This document shows, one piece after another, positions 1 through 12,549 of a stretch of 64,000 nucleotides of DNA; the first letter of the stretch is position 1; each line of letters starts with the position of its first letter. The notes below the pieces were generated by a model. The model had not been told where the DNA came from. It saw only the letters and a program-made list of their open reading frames with translations, and made no database searches. This stretch comes from Alnus glutinosa (Eukaryota; Streptophyta; Magnoliopsida; Fagales; Betulaceae). The translations under genes and the position numbers were made by a program. The DNA lies in contig NC_084891.1 of assembly GCF_958979055.1 (NCBI RefSeq), positions 29,322,001-29,386,000 of the forward strand. The letters run 5' to 3'.

Positions 1-211
1 TTAAAAAAATAAATTTTAATAAAAAAATATATAAAAAAGCTTACTTTTTAATTAAAATTCATCTTTTCAATAAAAAGAATAAGAGATGAAACGGTCAATT
101 GTCCCTCCGTATCATTTCTCGACATTATGTATGCAGTTGTAGCCGGGTTTTGAATAAAATGAAAATCGTGAAAAAAAAAGATTGAACTTAAAAGTAAGAT
201 TTAAAAATGTA
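1..211. other. AT-rich intergenic DNA
   Basis: I see no gene here. The stretch is A/T-rich with short poly-A runs and ends at the inverted-repeat element that starts near 212. Confidence 0.6.
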
Positions 212-913
212 TGCTCCATTTGTTTCGATGTAAAATGATTTTCGTCGTAAAATAATTTTGACGAAATTATTTAAAAAAAAATGATTTTCTCGAAAATATT
301 TTTCGGTGTTTGGCTCGCACGAAAAAATTACAAAATGTAAAAATAAAAGTTTGGCAAATGCAACTGGAATCCGGCAACGTCCTGTTGCCGTTGCCGGATT
401 CCGACAAGAAAGTTTGACTGGATCTAGCCAAAATGGCCGAATTCCGGCAGAAAACTTGCGGTTTCGATCGGATCAGGTCATATCCGGCCAGAATCTTCCA
501 GATCCGGCTCGATCAATGGCAGGATCCGGTCATATCCGGCCACTAATCCCGCTGGATCTCGACAAAGAGCCGGCCAGCCATTTATATTCCGGCCGGAATC
601 TGGTGGCCGGCATCCGGCGTCGGCAGTATACCGACGACTGGATGTTGTCGGACTCCGGCCCGGTTGGATTCTGACGATTGACAATCGCTAAATTCTGACA
701 ATCGGATGTCAAACGTGCATGTAAGAACGAATAGTTTAATTTCGAAAAACAATTTACGGTTTTAAAAATCGTAAATTATTTTCGAAAATTAAAGAAGCTT
801 TTACGGTCAAACTGAAAATGATTTTCATTGACCATTATTTTCGCCCCTACTAAACACCATAAAGTACTAAAATTATTTCTTAGAAATTATTTTACGCCGA
901 AACAAACGGAGTA
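212..913. mobile_element. Non-autonomous inverted-repeat DNA transposon (MITE-like, about 700 bp)
   Basis: The ends are inverted copies of each other. The left end reads TGCTCCATTTGTTTCG and the right end, reverse-complemented, reads TACTCCGTTTGTTTCG. Both are followed inward by GTAAAAT and TTTTCG-rich arms. The core (about 360-680) is unlike the flanks: GC-rich with many CCGG/GGCCGG tetramers. No transposase frame is present, and the 122-codon frame in the core is a by-product of GC-rich DNA. A target-site duplication could not be fixed, so superfamily is open (Mutator-like or foldback). Confidence 0.6.
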
Positions 914-1232
914 GTAGTGAAAATTTAAAATCCTCTTTTCTCTTACACAAAAAAAAAAGTCCTCTTTTCCTACCACGTGGCATTTCGAGATTGGCCTTCT
1001 TGAACAATTTTTAACGATGCGTTACCATATCAGCAATTCTGAGATAAATTGACAAGCGTCACTAGACACGATCAGGTACTTCGCGACACACAAGAAAGAT
1101 TCTGCATTCATCTTTCTCATGAGCCACCAACTATAAACAAATATCCAAATATCAGATAAAACTGAACTCCTTCGTGAGCCACCTCTACCCCGTGTCTCCC
1201 ACTCTCTTTTCGCCAAGAATATATTACATAAC
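914..1232. other. Upstream region of the CRP1-like gene
   Basis: Non-coding stretch between the inverted-repeat element and the CRP1 start. It should contain the promoter and 5' UTR. I could not pick a clear TATA box. Confidence 0.4.
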
Positions 1233-4200
1233 ATGTTTCTTCTGCCACCGCCACTCCCAACTCGTTTCCCGATAGTTCCGTTAACTTCTCCAATACACTT
1301 CCGCCACTACTATATATTCCAACCGCCACTTCCCGTCACCGCCGTTACCACCGCCGCTAGCGAAACAACCTCTGGCTCTGTCTATGTTTCTGTTAAGTCA
1401 TCGAGAAAACTTGACGACGACAAGGACGACGAAAACGACCTCGTTTCACTTCATAACAATCGCTACGACTTCACTCCCCTCCTCAACTTCCTTTCCAGTT
1501 CTCCCACTACCACCAGCAGCTCTAATTCGGGTTCGGGTTCGGATCCTCCGACTTCGCTAGAACCGACCGAGTTCCATCTCGCCGAGACGTACCGGGCCGT
1601 GCCGGCCCCCCTCTGGCACTCACTCCTCAAATCCCTCTGCTCTTCATCCTCCATTGGACTAGCGTACTCCGTCGTTTCGTGGCTCCAGAAGCATAACCTC
1701 TGCTTCTCTTACGAGCTGCTCTACTCAATTCTCATCCACGCGCTGGGACGCTCCGAGAAGCTCTACGAGGCGTTTCTGCTCTCCCAGAAACAAACCCTAA
1801 CCCCGCTGACCTACAACGCGCTAATCGGTGCGTGTGCTCGCAACGACGACCTCGAGAAGGCGCTCAATCTGATGTCTCGGATGCGCCGAGACGGTTTCCC
1901 ATCGGATTTCGTCAATTACAGTTTGATAATTCAATCCCTTACCCGCACTAACAAGATTGACTTGCCGATTCTGCAGAAGCTTTATGCCGAAATCGAATGC
2001 GATAAGATCGAGCTCGATTGCCAGCTTCTGAACGACATTATTGTAGGTTTCGCAACCGCCGGCGACCCGACCCAGGCCATGCATTTCCTTTCCATGGCTC
2101 AGGGTAGTGGCCTGAGCGCGAAAACCGCAACTCTCGTTGCGGTTATATCCGCCTTGGGGAATTCGGGTAGGACTGTGGAGGCCGAGGCCATTTTCGAAGA
2201 GATAAGAGATGCCGGGTTGAAGCCGAGGAGTAGGGCTTACAATGCGCTTCTCAAAGCGTATGTGAAAGGCGGTTCTCTGAAAGATGCCGAGTCGATCGTA
2301 TCGGAGATGGAGAAGAGCGGAGTTTCGCCAGATGAGCATACCTACAGTCTCCTCATTGATGCGTATGCAAATGCAGGACGGTGGGAAAGTGCGAGAATCG
2401 TGTTGAAAGAAATGGAAGAGAGCAATGTACAGCCTAATTCATTTGTGTATAGTCGAATTTTAGCGAGTTATAGGGACAGAGGAGAGTGGCAGAGATCGTT
2501 TCAGGTTTTGAGGGAAATGAAGAGTAGTGGAGTAATGCCTGATAGGCATTTCTACAACGTGATGATCGACACATTTGGCAAGTACAATTGTCTTGATCAC
2601 GCTGTAGCTACTTTCGAACGGATGCTATCGGAGGGGATTCAGCCTGACACGGTCACGTGGAATACGCTTATCGATTGCCATTGCAAGGCAAAGCGGCATG
2701 ATAGAGCAGGGGAGTTGTTTGAGGAAATGCAGGAGAAAGGGTATTCGCCATGTGCCACGACATATAATATCATGATCAATTGTTTGGGGGATCAGGAGAG
2801 GTGGGAGGAGGTGAAGAGCTTGTTGGGGAGGATGCAGAGTCAGGGGTTGCTGCCAAATGTGGTGACCTACACCACGCTGGTTGATATTTACGGACGGTCA
2901 GGGAGGTTTGATGATGCGATAGAGTGCTTGGAGGACATGAAGTCTGCGGGGTTGAAGCCGTCATCGACAATGTATAACGCCTTGATCAATGCCTATGCGC
3001 AAAGGGTATGTTTGTTGTTGACTCTATATGTTCTTGTAATTTCGTTATACATTCATCTTCTAACCAATTTACTTTTAGTGAGTATGTGTTCTACAAGCAG
3101 AGAATAGATAGAGCATACATTGTTTCATGCATAATGTGTCAAACCAGCAGTTGCATCTTACCTGATTATCACACTGATACACCCACTTCAGGTTTTATTA
3201 TTCTGTGAAACCATGAAATTCCTATTATGTTATTTTGTTGTCACATGTACTCTTGTTTTGAAATGGCCATAATAGGATAAGATTATAGGTTTCTCGTGTT
3301 CTCTGTATCCTTTGACATATCAAAATGTGTGTTAATTTTGTTAATAGCATCTTCTATACCTGTACCATATTGAGAAAATTCTCCTCTTACTTATTTTACT
3401 TTCTCCCCTCTGTTTTATCCCCTGCCTTCCCTGCCTGACAAGGATTGGACGTAATGCCCAGCCCCACTCCACCTCTTTATCACCTGAGCCAAGACCCAGG
3501 GGCTAAGACATGTAAAACCAGAAGTAACATTTTAGGTGATCATTCCCACACTTTGCATTAGGTTATCAGGTAGACCATGAGATGGCTTAACTTGATTTGA
3601 CGGAGTCATCATTACTAGTGCCCTAATTTTTTTGTGGCTCAGTGCCGAAAGGATATCAAAATGTCACTTATTGACCATCTTTCTTACCATCTTGAGAAAG
3701 CTCAATATAATCTCAGAATTTGTCAGTAATGATGACTTTGTCAAATATCATCCCACAAAAATCACAGGTTACATTGAGGCTGTACAAGTAAATGCTCAAA
3801 ATTCCATTTTCTTCCAGAAGCTTTAACACAACATTTTTTTGTTTCAAAAAAAAAAAGAAGCTCAAGTATAAAATGGGTATAGCAGAGAATCTCTTAAAGA
3901 ATTACTAATAAGCTAATGAGCTACCAGCCCTAAAAGCTGTGCTTGTACTTGGGGCTGCCAGTTTTACCTTTCCGAACGAATATGTTCTCTCTCTCTCTTC
4001 AATTATCTGATTGGGAATGAAATTTTTTGTTGAGGATGCATTTGAATCTTCAGTTCCAATTTTTGACAGGGCATGTCTGAGGAAGCAATAAATGCATTTA
4101 GGGCCATGATAGCAGACGGCCTGAAGCCCAGTCTTTTAGCTCTCAATTCATTAATAAATGCATTCGGCGAAGATAGAAGAGATGCTGAAGCCTTTGCTGT

Positions 4201-5210
4201 GTTGCAGTACATGAAGGAAAATGTATATTACCATTCCATTGCTTTTACCCAACTGTTTGTATATTTTGAGGTTGCATCGGTCTTGCCATCTTACCACATG
4301 TTCATTGTGATCCCCATGATTGCAGGACTTGAAACCAGATGTGGTAACATATACTACGCTTATGAAAGCTTTGATTCGTGTTGACAAATTTCATAAGGTA
4401 TAAATCCATTATTTTTTGCTTTAAAGACCCATCCCGAGGACCCCTTGCTGCCCTTTTTTTGGGTTAGCATCCCATATGGTCCTCTTTATCTTTTTTATGT
4501 GGAGGCATTTTAGATTTCTGGGTGCCTCTTGCCATTACTTGTGGCCATGACCAAGTCCTCCGCGTTTCTCTTTTGGCTGTTCAGTATTTCTAGCTTAGTT
4601 ACTGGGGTAGCAATTGACTACTTTCACAAGAAAAGTTAGAAAATGATTATGTAAAACGTTGTTATTTTCTACTTAAAATAATATGGACTTGGCAGAAGCG
4701 TTTTTTTACAAGCAATGTGTAGGGATTAGTGGAGTATTTTTTTAATTTTTTTTTTCTTCTATAAACAATATGTAGGCAGCATACCAGGGTTTGTGAACTT
4801 GCTAAGCCACATATACACTAAACAGCCATCACCTGTCTCATTATGGTTTTACCGCATCATGGACCCCAATTTTGACTAAAGGACCTACATTTATGTAAAT
4901 TTTAACATTTGATTTTTATATTAATTAAGGTTTCATACATACGGCTGCATCTCTGATTCCCTTGGCTTTGGCTGTTTGAGTAGAACTACCAGGCTGAGAA
5001 TTTTTCAATAGAGAAAAGTTACTGAAAGGAAAATTGACATTGTATGTATTGCTCTTTGCTTCTGTTTTTGCTAAAGCAAGTTAATTGATTCTATATCAGG
5101 TTCCAGGCGTGTATGAAGAAATGATTTTGTCTAAGTGCACTCCAGATAGGAAAGCTAGATCAATGTTACGATCTGCTCTGAAATACATGAAGCAGACAGT
5201 GAAATCATAG
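1233..5210 (+). CDS. CRP1: Chloroplast PPR protein, CRP1 orthologue
   Basis: This is a P-class pentatricopeptide repeat protein. In maize and Arabidopsis CRP1 acts in the chloroplast stroma in petB-petD RNA processing and in petA and psaC translation. I read four exons: 1233-3005, 4070-4222, 4326-4397 and 5100-5210, all with GT-AG borders, giving 702 codons plus stop (Arabidopsis At5g42310 is about 709 residues). The first 100 or so residues are a proline-, serine- and threonine-rich transit peptide. From about residue 190 onward tandem 35-residue repeats follow, for example [20 protein letters not shown] and [20 protein letters not shown]. Exon 2 continues the last repeat directly (YAQR then [10 protein letters not shown]). 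The end, [15 protein letters not shown], fits the family. It converges on the carboxypeptidase gene. Introns are plain and AT-rich. The assignment is by recalled similarity. Confidence 0.92.
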
Positions 5211-6842
5211 TTGATGGGAAACACAATCAAAGCAAAGTACAGGACTGTCATGTTTGATCTTTTAGTTATCTATTTGAGGTTAGTGTCGCAGTCTTCAGCC
5301 TACATTTCAACAATATGCTGTGAATGGAGAAGTTTCAGTTTTGCTAAGGGAATTAAAATCTTAGAGAGTAAAGGACAGAATCTCAGAAATTGGAAATTCT
5401 GAAATCCAAGGATAAGTCCTGTTATCATTTTTATAAAGCATGGCATGCTATGAGGGCAATGTTGCAAATCCTGTTTGTATACTAGAATCTCCTATACCAA
5501 AGGGTTCTTTTTGTCTGGCTTAAATGGTTTTGCAGGAGATATTGATTCATGTTCATAATCATCGTCAGAAAGAAATCTATACTACCAGGGTTGTTCAGGA
5601 GTTCAGCAACGCCAATGAAGACCACACCATCATCAGAACTCCCACCAAAGACTTGAAGAACCTCCTATACTACCTAATACCTCCTCCCCCTCTCCCATTC
5701 CATTTCCTCGAGCGAGGTCATAATTTTTTTTTTCTTCCTCAGATGCATTGCCCATGTGTTAAATATGCTGTTGTATTATACAATTTTGTCAGGGATAATA
5801 CAGAGGAATATTAGTAACAGTTTCTGGACCAGTTCACTAATTCTTCACGTTGTCTTGTAAATGGACGAGCGGCAAAAAAATTGGCATAAATCTTATTCTT
5901 CATCAATTGGAGGGTCATAATTTTTTTTCACAAGTTTCCCAGTGTAAATTCAAAGTTGGACTACTCTCTCTTTTAACTAATGCAAATATCTGCCTTGCTG
6001 GCAAAAATGCAGATTAGATGCAATGATGAGAATGCAATAGACTTGGGGAGGGTTTTTCCCCCTTTATTTATTTATTTATTTGTTTTTTTGTTGGTGTGTG
6101 TGTGTGTCATTTTGACTAGTGGTAAAATGGGTGCTAAAAGGAATTGTGTCTGACATTTGGTGAGCTGCTACAATACTCACCAAATGTAAAAACAAAGCAT
6201 TTTTTAAATTCTAATATTTTCTCTCATTTAAATAAATAATAAAGAAATATTTGATATAGAATAGTAAAAGTTGATAGTTAAAATAAAGAGCTCGATGTAA
6301 GTGCTTCAAAAAAGTGAATAATTAAAATAGAAAAATACGATTTTTTTTAACTAACAAAAAGTAAATTTGCTTGTATTTTTATAAGTTTTGTTTTCTTCAC
6401 TCATTGAGCTAATTGTGGTTATTATTTCTACCAAGAGAATGGAATTATGCCGTTGCAATAAATGTATTTCATTGCCGCTGTGATTTTCCATTTTCCCTCT
6501 CTCTCTTTTGCACTTAGCAAAATATAAGGCTTAAATTATAATAAGAATGTACAACAAGTGAAATGGATAAAATCTATTTCATCGTTCAAATTAAATTTTA
6601 CATATTTAAAAGTGCATATCTTACTACAAGATGTATAAATGTTATGACACTATGTATGCCGTTGAATGCAACAAAATAAAATGTGGACGCTTTCGCAACA
6701 CAAGCCCATGTCAACAACGGCAATTAATTCTCAGAATATGTTGTTCTACAAATCAGCAATTACATTATGGGTAAAAGAATATTTTTAATATCTATAGATA
6801 CAACACTATCTCTATTATGCCCCATTCATCAAGCTAAAAATG
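5211..6842. other. Convergent intergenic region between CRP1 and the carboxypeptidase
   Basis: This holds the CRP1 3' UTR and the 3' side of the minus-strand carboxypeptidase gene. Simple repeats (TTTA)n and (TG)n lie near 6062-6107. A 96-codon frame at 5524 has no family likeness and sits in the probable UTR. Nothing else recognisable. Confidence 0.5.
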
Positions 6843-9800
6843 TCATAGGGGAATGGCAGAAAGAACTGGTCTACTAGACTTACTTTTTGAAATTCTGGAG
6901 CAGAACATGAACAATAACAATACAGAGGATAACAAGAAGAGCCTGAAATACGTTCTTATCTCTTGCATTCCAAGCTCAAGCACTTCCATCTTCTTCCCAT
7001 ATCTGCTGCTCCTCTCCATCAAGTACCCATCAAGATACTCATCGATGGATACCCACTTGTCCAACTTGGAAGCAGACACCTTTGGATCAACTTCACCAAG
7101 ATGCAGTGGACCCAATTTGAAAATGCTAAAAAACGCAGCAGACCAGTCGTCGACAACTCTCTGAAACCCAAAAAGATCTAGTTAGAGAGAAATATGAACC
7201 TATCAAACTCATTCTTAGGGTCTATTTGGGTTTACGATTTCAAAACATGCGATTTTTAAAAACGCAGTTTGGCCTTTAAAATAGTGTTCTAAAAAAAATT
7301 CCCATTTGCCTACGATTTAAAAACAGATTTTTCTACGTTTTCAAATCACAATTTTTATTTATTTAAAAAAAAAAATTCACTCCCAAACTATACATTTTCT
7401 GCAATTTGGTTTAAAATCAAATTTTTTGTCTGCGAAATCACATTTTCTGCAGATTTCCTCTCCTCAAATGTTATTTCTGTTCAGGAAACGCAAAAAAACA
7501 ATGACAAAAGGGGGTAAAAGGAAGAAGTTAACTAGACATTGGAGCAATCCATACTAACATACATTAAAAGTAGTGAGGTCAGTGGGATTGAACATTTTAA
7601 AGCAGTCTTGGGATGAGGCTGCTCCGTCTCCATATATCTGTCAGTCAATGCAAAATATTCCAATGAGTCAAATTGCTCTAAGCAATCATAGGATGAGAGT
7701 TCTGATTTCACAAACCTCAAATGTGAAAGACATGGGCACCCTCGCAATGTCGTACATGTAATCTGTTGCTGTCCCATGTGCCAGATACCTAATAATAAGG
7801 CAAAGCTCAAACTCGTGGAAAGATGTAAGTAAACTTTCCATATTCTTAATGGCTCCTTTTGACCTTATGAATTTGAGCACTCTCATGTAAAAAGTGCCAC
7901 ACATCTAAAACCATAGCAAAACATTAAACAAGTAGAAACAATTGTAACAAACGTGTCAAATTTGTGTTCTTAATTGGCTCTTTAGGATGTGCTGAATGTC
8001 GGCACTCCTTAGCTTGAAGGCCATGCATCTTGCATTTGACTTATGCAAGGATGGGAGATAATTGTTTTCACCATCTTTGTAACAACCTAGGGAAAACGTT
8101 AGCTACGTTTGTGCTATTACTCCAAAATAATAACGTTAGCTACGTTTGTGCTATTACTCCAAAATAATTAGTCAAGTTACAATTGGAGGCTTGTGAAATC
8201 ACTTATAATGCTCAGTTTCACAAAGTAAATAATCAATGTTGAGTTTAATACCCATGAGTAATTTCATAATCCACCCACCCAACATAGGACTAACTTCTGG
8301 GGTGTCACAAATTCCCCCACTCAAATCCCTGATGTCCTTATCAGACCCCATGTCATGTAGTACCTCATTTCTATATAGTGTTACTAGGTTGCTCTGATAT
8401 CATTTTTTTTTTTATAAGTAATTGCAATTTTATTAAAAAAAACAGCGTAAGGCGCCCCCCTAATACACACGGAGTATGCCTCACCACCGACCCGACAAGA
8501 AGAAGCCCACAAAACAACCCAACCTTAAGGCCCCGAGAAAACCACAAAAAGACTAGTCAAGTTACAATTAAAGTCTCCTTAAATCACTTATAAAACTCAA
8601 TCTCACTTAATAAATAACTAATGTGAGACTTAGCAATCATGAGCACCTTTATAATTCATCCACCCAATGTAAGACCAACTTTTTGAGATGTCACAATCCT
8701 AGTAGCCGAATTCTTGATTCACTCTCTAAAGTCTTTGTCTTAGTTAGCCTCAAGGCAATTTGTCTACATATGAATTCTCCTCAATCTAATGGAATGTTTT
8801 CCAGTGGTCATAGTTTTCAATATAAGTACTACTAACCCAACAGAGCCTCCACCAGATCCAATCATGCAACGCTTTTGGCAATGGTGACGGTTCACTTCTT
8901 CAAGCAACAACTTCATCTGGTGTGCAAAAAATCCATCAGGTGTAGTGTTTTTATGGTCGTATGGCATAAAGAGTGCCTGCACAAACAAGTAACTTAGGAA
9001 GTTAGCCATATGCAAAGTATATAAAATGCAAAAGGTAATTAAAAGGGAAAAAGAAAACAATCACATAGCATTCTAATCAATGTATTTCAATCTATATAAA
9101 ATCAGTACTTCTAATTCATACTCCAGGAGTGGTTTGAGTTCCCCTATATGAGGCGTTGACAATCCAAGTTTCCACTGATTGCATCAAACAAGCATGATCA
9201 CAAATGGGCACAAATTCTGAAAAATGCAATCTATGCAATCGTTGATTCCTTCCATCGGCCATAAGGGTTAAAAGGCACAAGTATCAACTTATTTCCTCTC
9301 TATTATGTGAACATGAAGTCTGTCCAATCCAAACATAATATACTTGTATTTCATAAATCCATATTTAATGCATATATGTAAAAGCATGCAATACCTGAAA
9401 AGAGCATTATGAAAACCAAATAACTCTTTTCTGGTTTAAGACTAAACATTACTTTAAGGCTGATAAAGTTAGGAAACATTGGCACAGTGGTGAAGGAGAT
9501 AATAAGCGTATTTGTTGCATATATATTTGTCTGGTCAAAGATTGTCATATGGAAATATCATATCAGATATGAGTGAGACTTTGGATGGCAATGACATAAA
9601 ACTGAGCTGAGACAAGTCAAGCAACTAATCAGTAGTTGAATTCAGCCTCAACTCATATCAAGCTAGAATCAATATCACAATCAACCATTCAACCCAATCT
9701 CAACAAGCCCCACACATGAACACAGTCTCTTATCACACAATGAGGCATGTCCAGAATAATAATCAAGGTCAATAAACAGCATTTTCAGCACAGCTTGTCG

Positions 9801-12549
9801 TGTTTAAGGGCCATTAAAGTTAAAATTACTTGATTTAATGACTTACAACATCGAAAATAAAGCTTTTTTTCATTCTTCGTCTTCTTGAAAGGTGGTACAG
9901 CTTAACAAAATGACAAAATTAACAAGAAAGCTAACACATGAATAGTTTGCAATTATTTGATGGCAAGATCCTGCACTTTTTTAGTGGTATAATCGGTAGA
10001 CTCATTACATATTAATATAAAACTTTTGAAGGCAAAAACTACTTGTGCAGTTAATAACAGCCAACAGTGAATATTAACTCAGTACAACTTACCTCCATTC
10101 CAGAGTGCACATTAATCCATACATGTGGATCAAAAGAGAGGGCAAGTTTCCGCATTATTTGAGTTTCAGGCTCACTAAAAGGAGCGGTTCCAGGGTTTTC
10201 CTCATATGGATCATAATCCTGTAATTGGAGAACTGCAGAAATAAGAAAGACTGACGCAGAATACCATAACACTGACTATGACAGTTGAATAATTAGGGGG
10301 GGGGGGGGGTGCGTGTGTGTATGAGAGAGAGAGAGAGAGAGAGGATACAAACGCTAAAATGATTAAACCTAAAGCCTTATCCAATGGTGTAAAATTTTCT
10401 GTAAATCAATTTAAAAGAGGGTTTCAACTTAAAATATTTACCCAATTAATGCATAATCCCCCAACAAACTTAATAAAATGTATGCACACATACAGCACAA
10501 TAAGGGGTATACAGCATAATTCATATAATAGGATACAAGTGTAGAAAATGATAGGGATGATGGACCTTTTCCTTCTTGCCCCAATCTACACTCCAATTTC
10601 GGTTAAGATCAACTCCCCTCCCTGCCAAAAAATACAAACTTCAGCATTTCAATATCTTTTCAAGTGGTCATCTAACTCTTGAATAAGAAAAATAAAGTGC
10701 ATGACCATTTCTCCTCTCACAAAGATCTCCTGCTTCAACAAGCTTGCGGCCATTCAAGTTTTCCATTGGCACTGCCTGACATATCATAAGATATTAGCAT
10801 GCCAAAGTTCCCCAAAGTATTTCCCCAAAAATAGTAAATAAACTCGCATATCTAACAATTTAAATATTTGGGATATACCACTTATGTCCTTTTATCACTA
10901 CGCTCCTAAACGCCAAAAAAAGCTACCATAAAGTTCTCTATGATCAACTAAGTAACAATGAGTAATCTAATAAGCATGTAAGGATATATTCTCCAGGAGC
11001 ATTTAATATTATTAAGACTTATATATTGGCACCAGCACTAAAGCTATTCAATTCACTCAGCGACTTTAATTGCTACAACAGTCAACTCAGTGTGCTTGCA
11101 TATAGGCACTGGCATTGGTAAAGCTACGTTATCCTGGTTCCTATGGCAGTAAGTTGCTCATGTGGATGAATCATAATCGAATTCATAAACAATTCAATTT
11201 TCTCATCAGAAGTAAAATACAGCTACTATAAACTGTTATAGTTACCTTTATGATAAGCTTGTCAAGGGTACTGTTTAGTGAAGCTGGATCCATGTTGGGT
11301 AGAAACTGCTCCTCGCTTAAGATTGACAAAATCCGGAAAGCAAGTTCAGATGTAATGAGCTCCCTTCCATGCTGGCCAAAACTCTGGAAGACAAGGAATC
11401 GTCTGTCAAAAACACCAGCAATTACCAATCTGAGAATCTATTCACTACATAGTGAAAATAAGATTTCCCAAGTACATTGTTATCTGTTACTAAGATCGAT
11501 AGTTTACCCTGAACGCCAGGATAAAACTAAGGCCTAACAGGCTACTGCTTAATTATATAAAATCTCGTTAAAAGACTGATCCAACACAGGCAGAACACGT
11601 CCATGGAAGACTTACAAGAAGGACCCGAAACTTTGACCCGTCATTATTCTCTCTCCTTCCCCGGCAATATGTAACCACTGAGATCTCTGCCTGGTAGCCC
11701 TTATTTCTAGATTTAATTGTTTCCATCTGTTAAAAACATTAGTAATCAGAAATCGAAATCAAGCATAATGAGTAATTCAGGTAATCATAAGCAACCTACA
11801 GTGAGTTTGTCGGGGTGACGATGGACCAAAGCCTTTATCTGCTCCATCAAATCCCCACTGCAAAATTCCACAGAACAAACAAAGAAAAGAAAAAATTAAC
11901 ATCCTATTTGCTAGATTACGCATTATCCCAAAAGCTCAAGCTGGCCAGAAATGATCTTCGCATACAAATAAACTGGATAAGAAGGTTCTTAGTTCCTAAC
12001 CCACATAGTCAATTTTCCTTTTTAGGGGCCAAATACTTTAGTAACGCCAGCTGAATATATGTAAATGAAAAATTCAAACATTCAGGGTTTCAGTTCCTAC
12101 GATTTCTCAACAACCAAATGAAGCATGAAAACAATTGAGACCCAGATAAAAATTATACAAATTCAACCAAAAAAGACAAACTTGGCCCATGAAACCGTGT
12201 TAGCTTTACTACCCATTTCCAAGATTCAAACAAAGTACAAATTTTATCGAATCCAAACTACCAACTCAACAAAGCCCGTTCTTTTGACCTGTAAATTCTC
12301 AAGAAACAAAGAGCAGAAATAGAAAATTTCGTCATCGAAAAACTATCCCACTAAAAAGCAAAAACAAAAGGGTTTCATAGGGAATCACCTGGAATGGTAG
12401 AGATCGCGGTTGATGGGCGTCGATGACGGCGGGGTGAGAATTTGTTTCCCATTAACGACCAAGACCAAAAAAGCTGCATATTGCAGGAAAGCAAAGAAGC
12501 ACAAGCTAATCGATGAAGAGGATGATAGAGACATGACACGACGACCCAT
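6843..12549 (-). CDS. M14 zinc carboxypeptidase with signal peptide and C-terminal membrane segment
   Basis: A metallocarboxypeptidase that should remove C-terminal residues from peptides in the secretory pathway. Eleven exons (minus): 12389-12549, 11800-11857, 11616-11726, 11246-11383, 10706-10775, 10566-10621, 10093-10218, 8837-8976, 7716-7788, 7563-7637, 6843-7160, summing to 441 residues. Residues 14-33 form a hydrophobic signal segment. Zinc ligands are His115 and Glu118 (QHGRE) and His236 (NVHSG). The substrate-carboxylate motif is DLNRNW (184-189), and the catalytic Glu is Glu311 in SFTFEIYGD. Near the C-terminus about residues 405-422 are hydrophobic (RLFLLSSVLLLFMFC), probably a membrane anchor. 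The start is the first Met before the signal segment; Met6 is an alternative. From memory this matches At5g42320, which also neighbours CRP1. SOL1-type carboxypeptidases are relatives, so I give no symbol. Confidence 0.9.
7205..7460. repeat. Short interspersed repeat (GTTTGGGTTTACGATTT family) in the carboxypeptidase region
   Basis: An AT-rich block between exons 11 and 10 of the carboxypeptidase gene. It has repeated ACGATTTNAAAAC-like strings and their inverted forms. The block at about 46215-46460 has the same kind of strings, suggesting two members of one MITE family. Confidence 0.35.
8095..8168. repeat. 37-bp perfect tandem duplication
   Basis: The unit starting AACGTTAGCTACGTTTG at 8095-8131 is repeated exactly at 8132-8168, inside the intron between carboxypeptidase exons 8 and 9. 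It lies directly before the first copy of the 142-bp direct repeat. Confidence 0.85.
8169..8696. mobile_element. Diverged direct repeats (8169-8310, 8554-8696) flanking a poly-T LINE tail
   Basis: Two copies of a sequence of about 142 bp begin TAGTCAAGTTACAATT and end GTCACAA. They share CATCCACCCAA-type strings and are clearly related but not identical. Between them, at about 8402-8550, a T-run followed by TATAAGTAATTGCAATTTT and a GC-richer tract resembles the 3' tail of a minus-strand LINE. All lies in a carboxypeptidase intron. Class of the direct repeats is unknown. Confidence 0.5.
10287..10343. repeat. G-run, (TG)n and (AG)n simple repeats
   Basis: A homopolymer G run, then GTGTGT and then (AG)n, lying in the intron between carboxypeptidase exons 7 and 6. 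A good length-variable microsatellite. Confidence 0.85.

Noticed and set aside
306-674. 122-codon frame
   Set aside because: It falls inside the GC-rich core of an inverted-repeat element and shows no protein-like features.
5524-5814. A fifth coding exon of CRP1
   Set aside because: Exon 4 already ends with the family's typical C-terminus and a stop at 5208-5210. The frame has no PPR features and probably lies in the 3' UTR.
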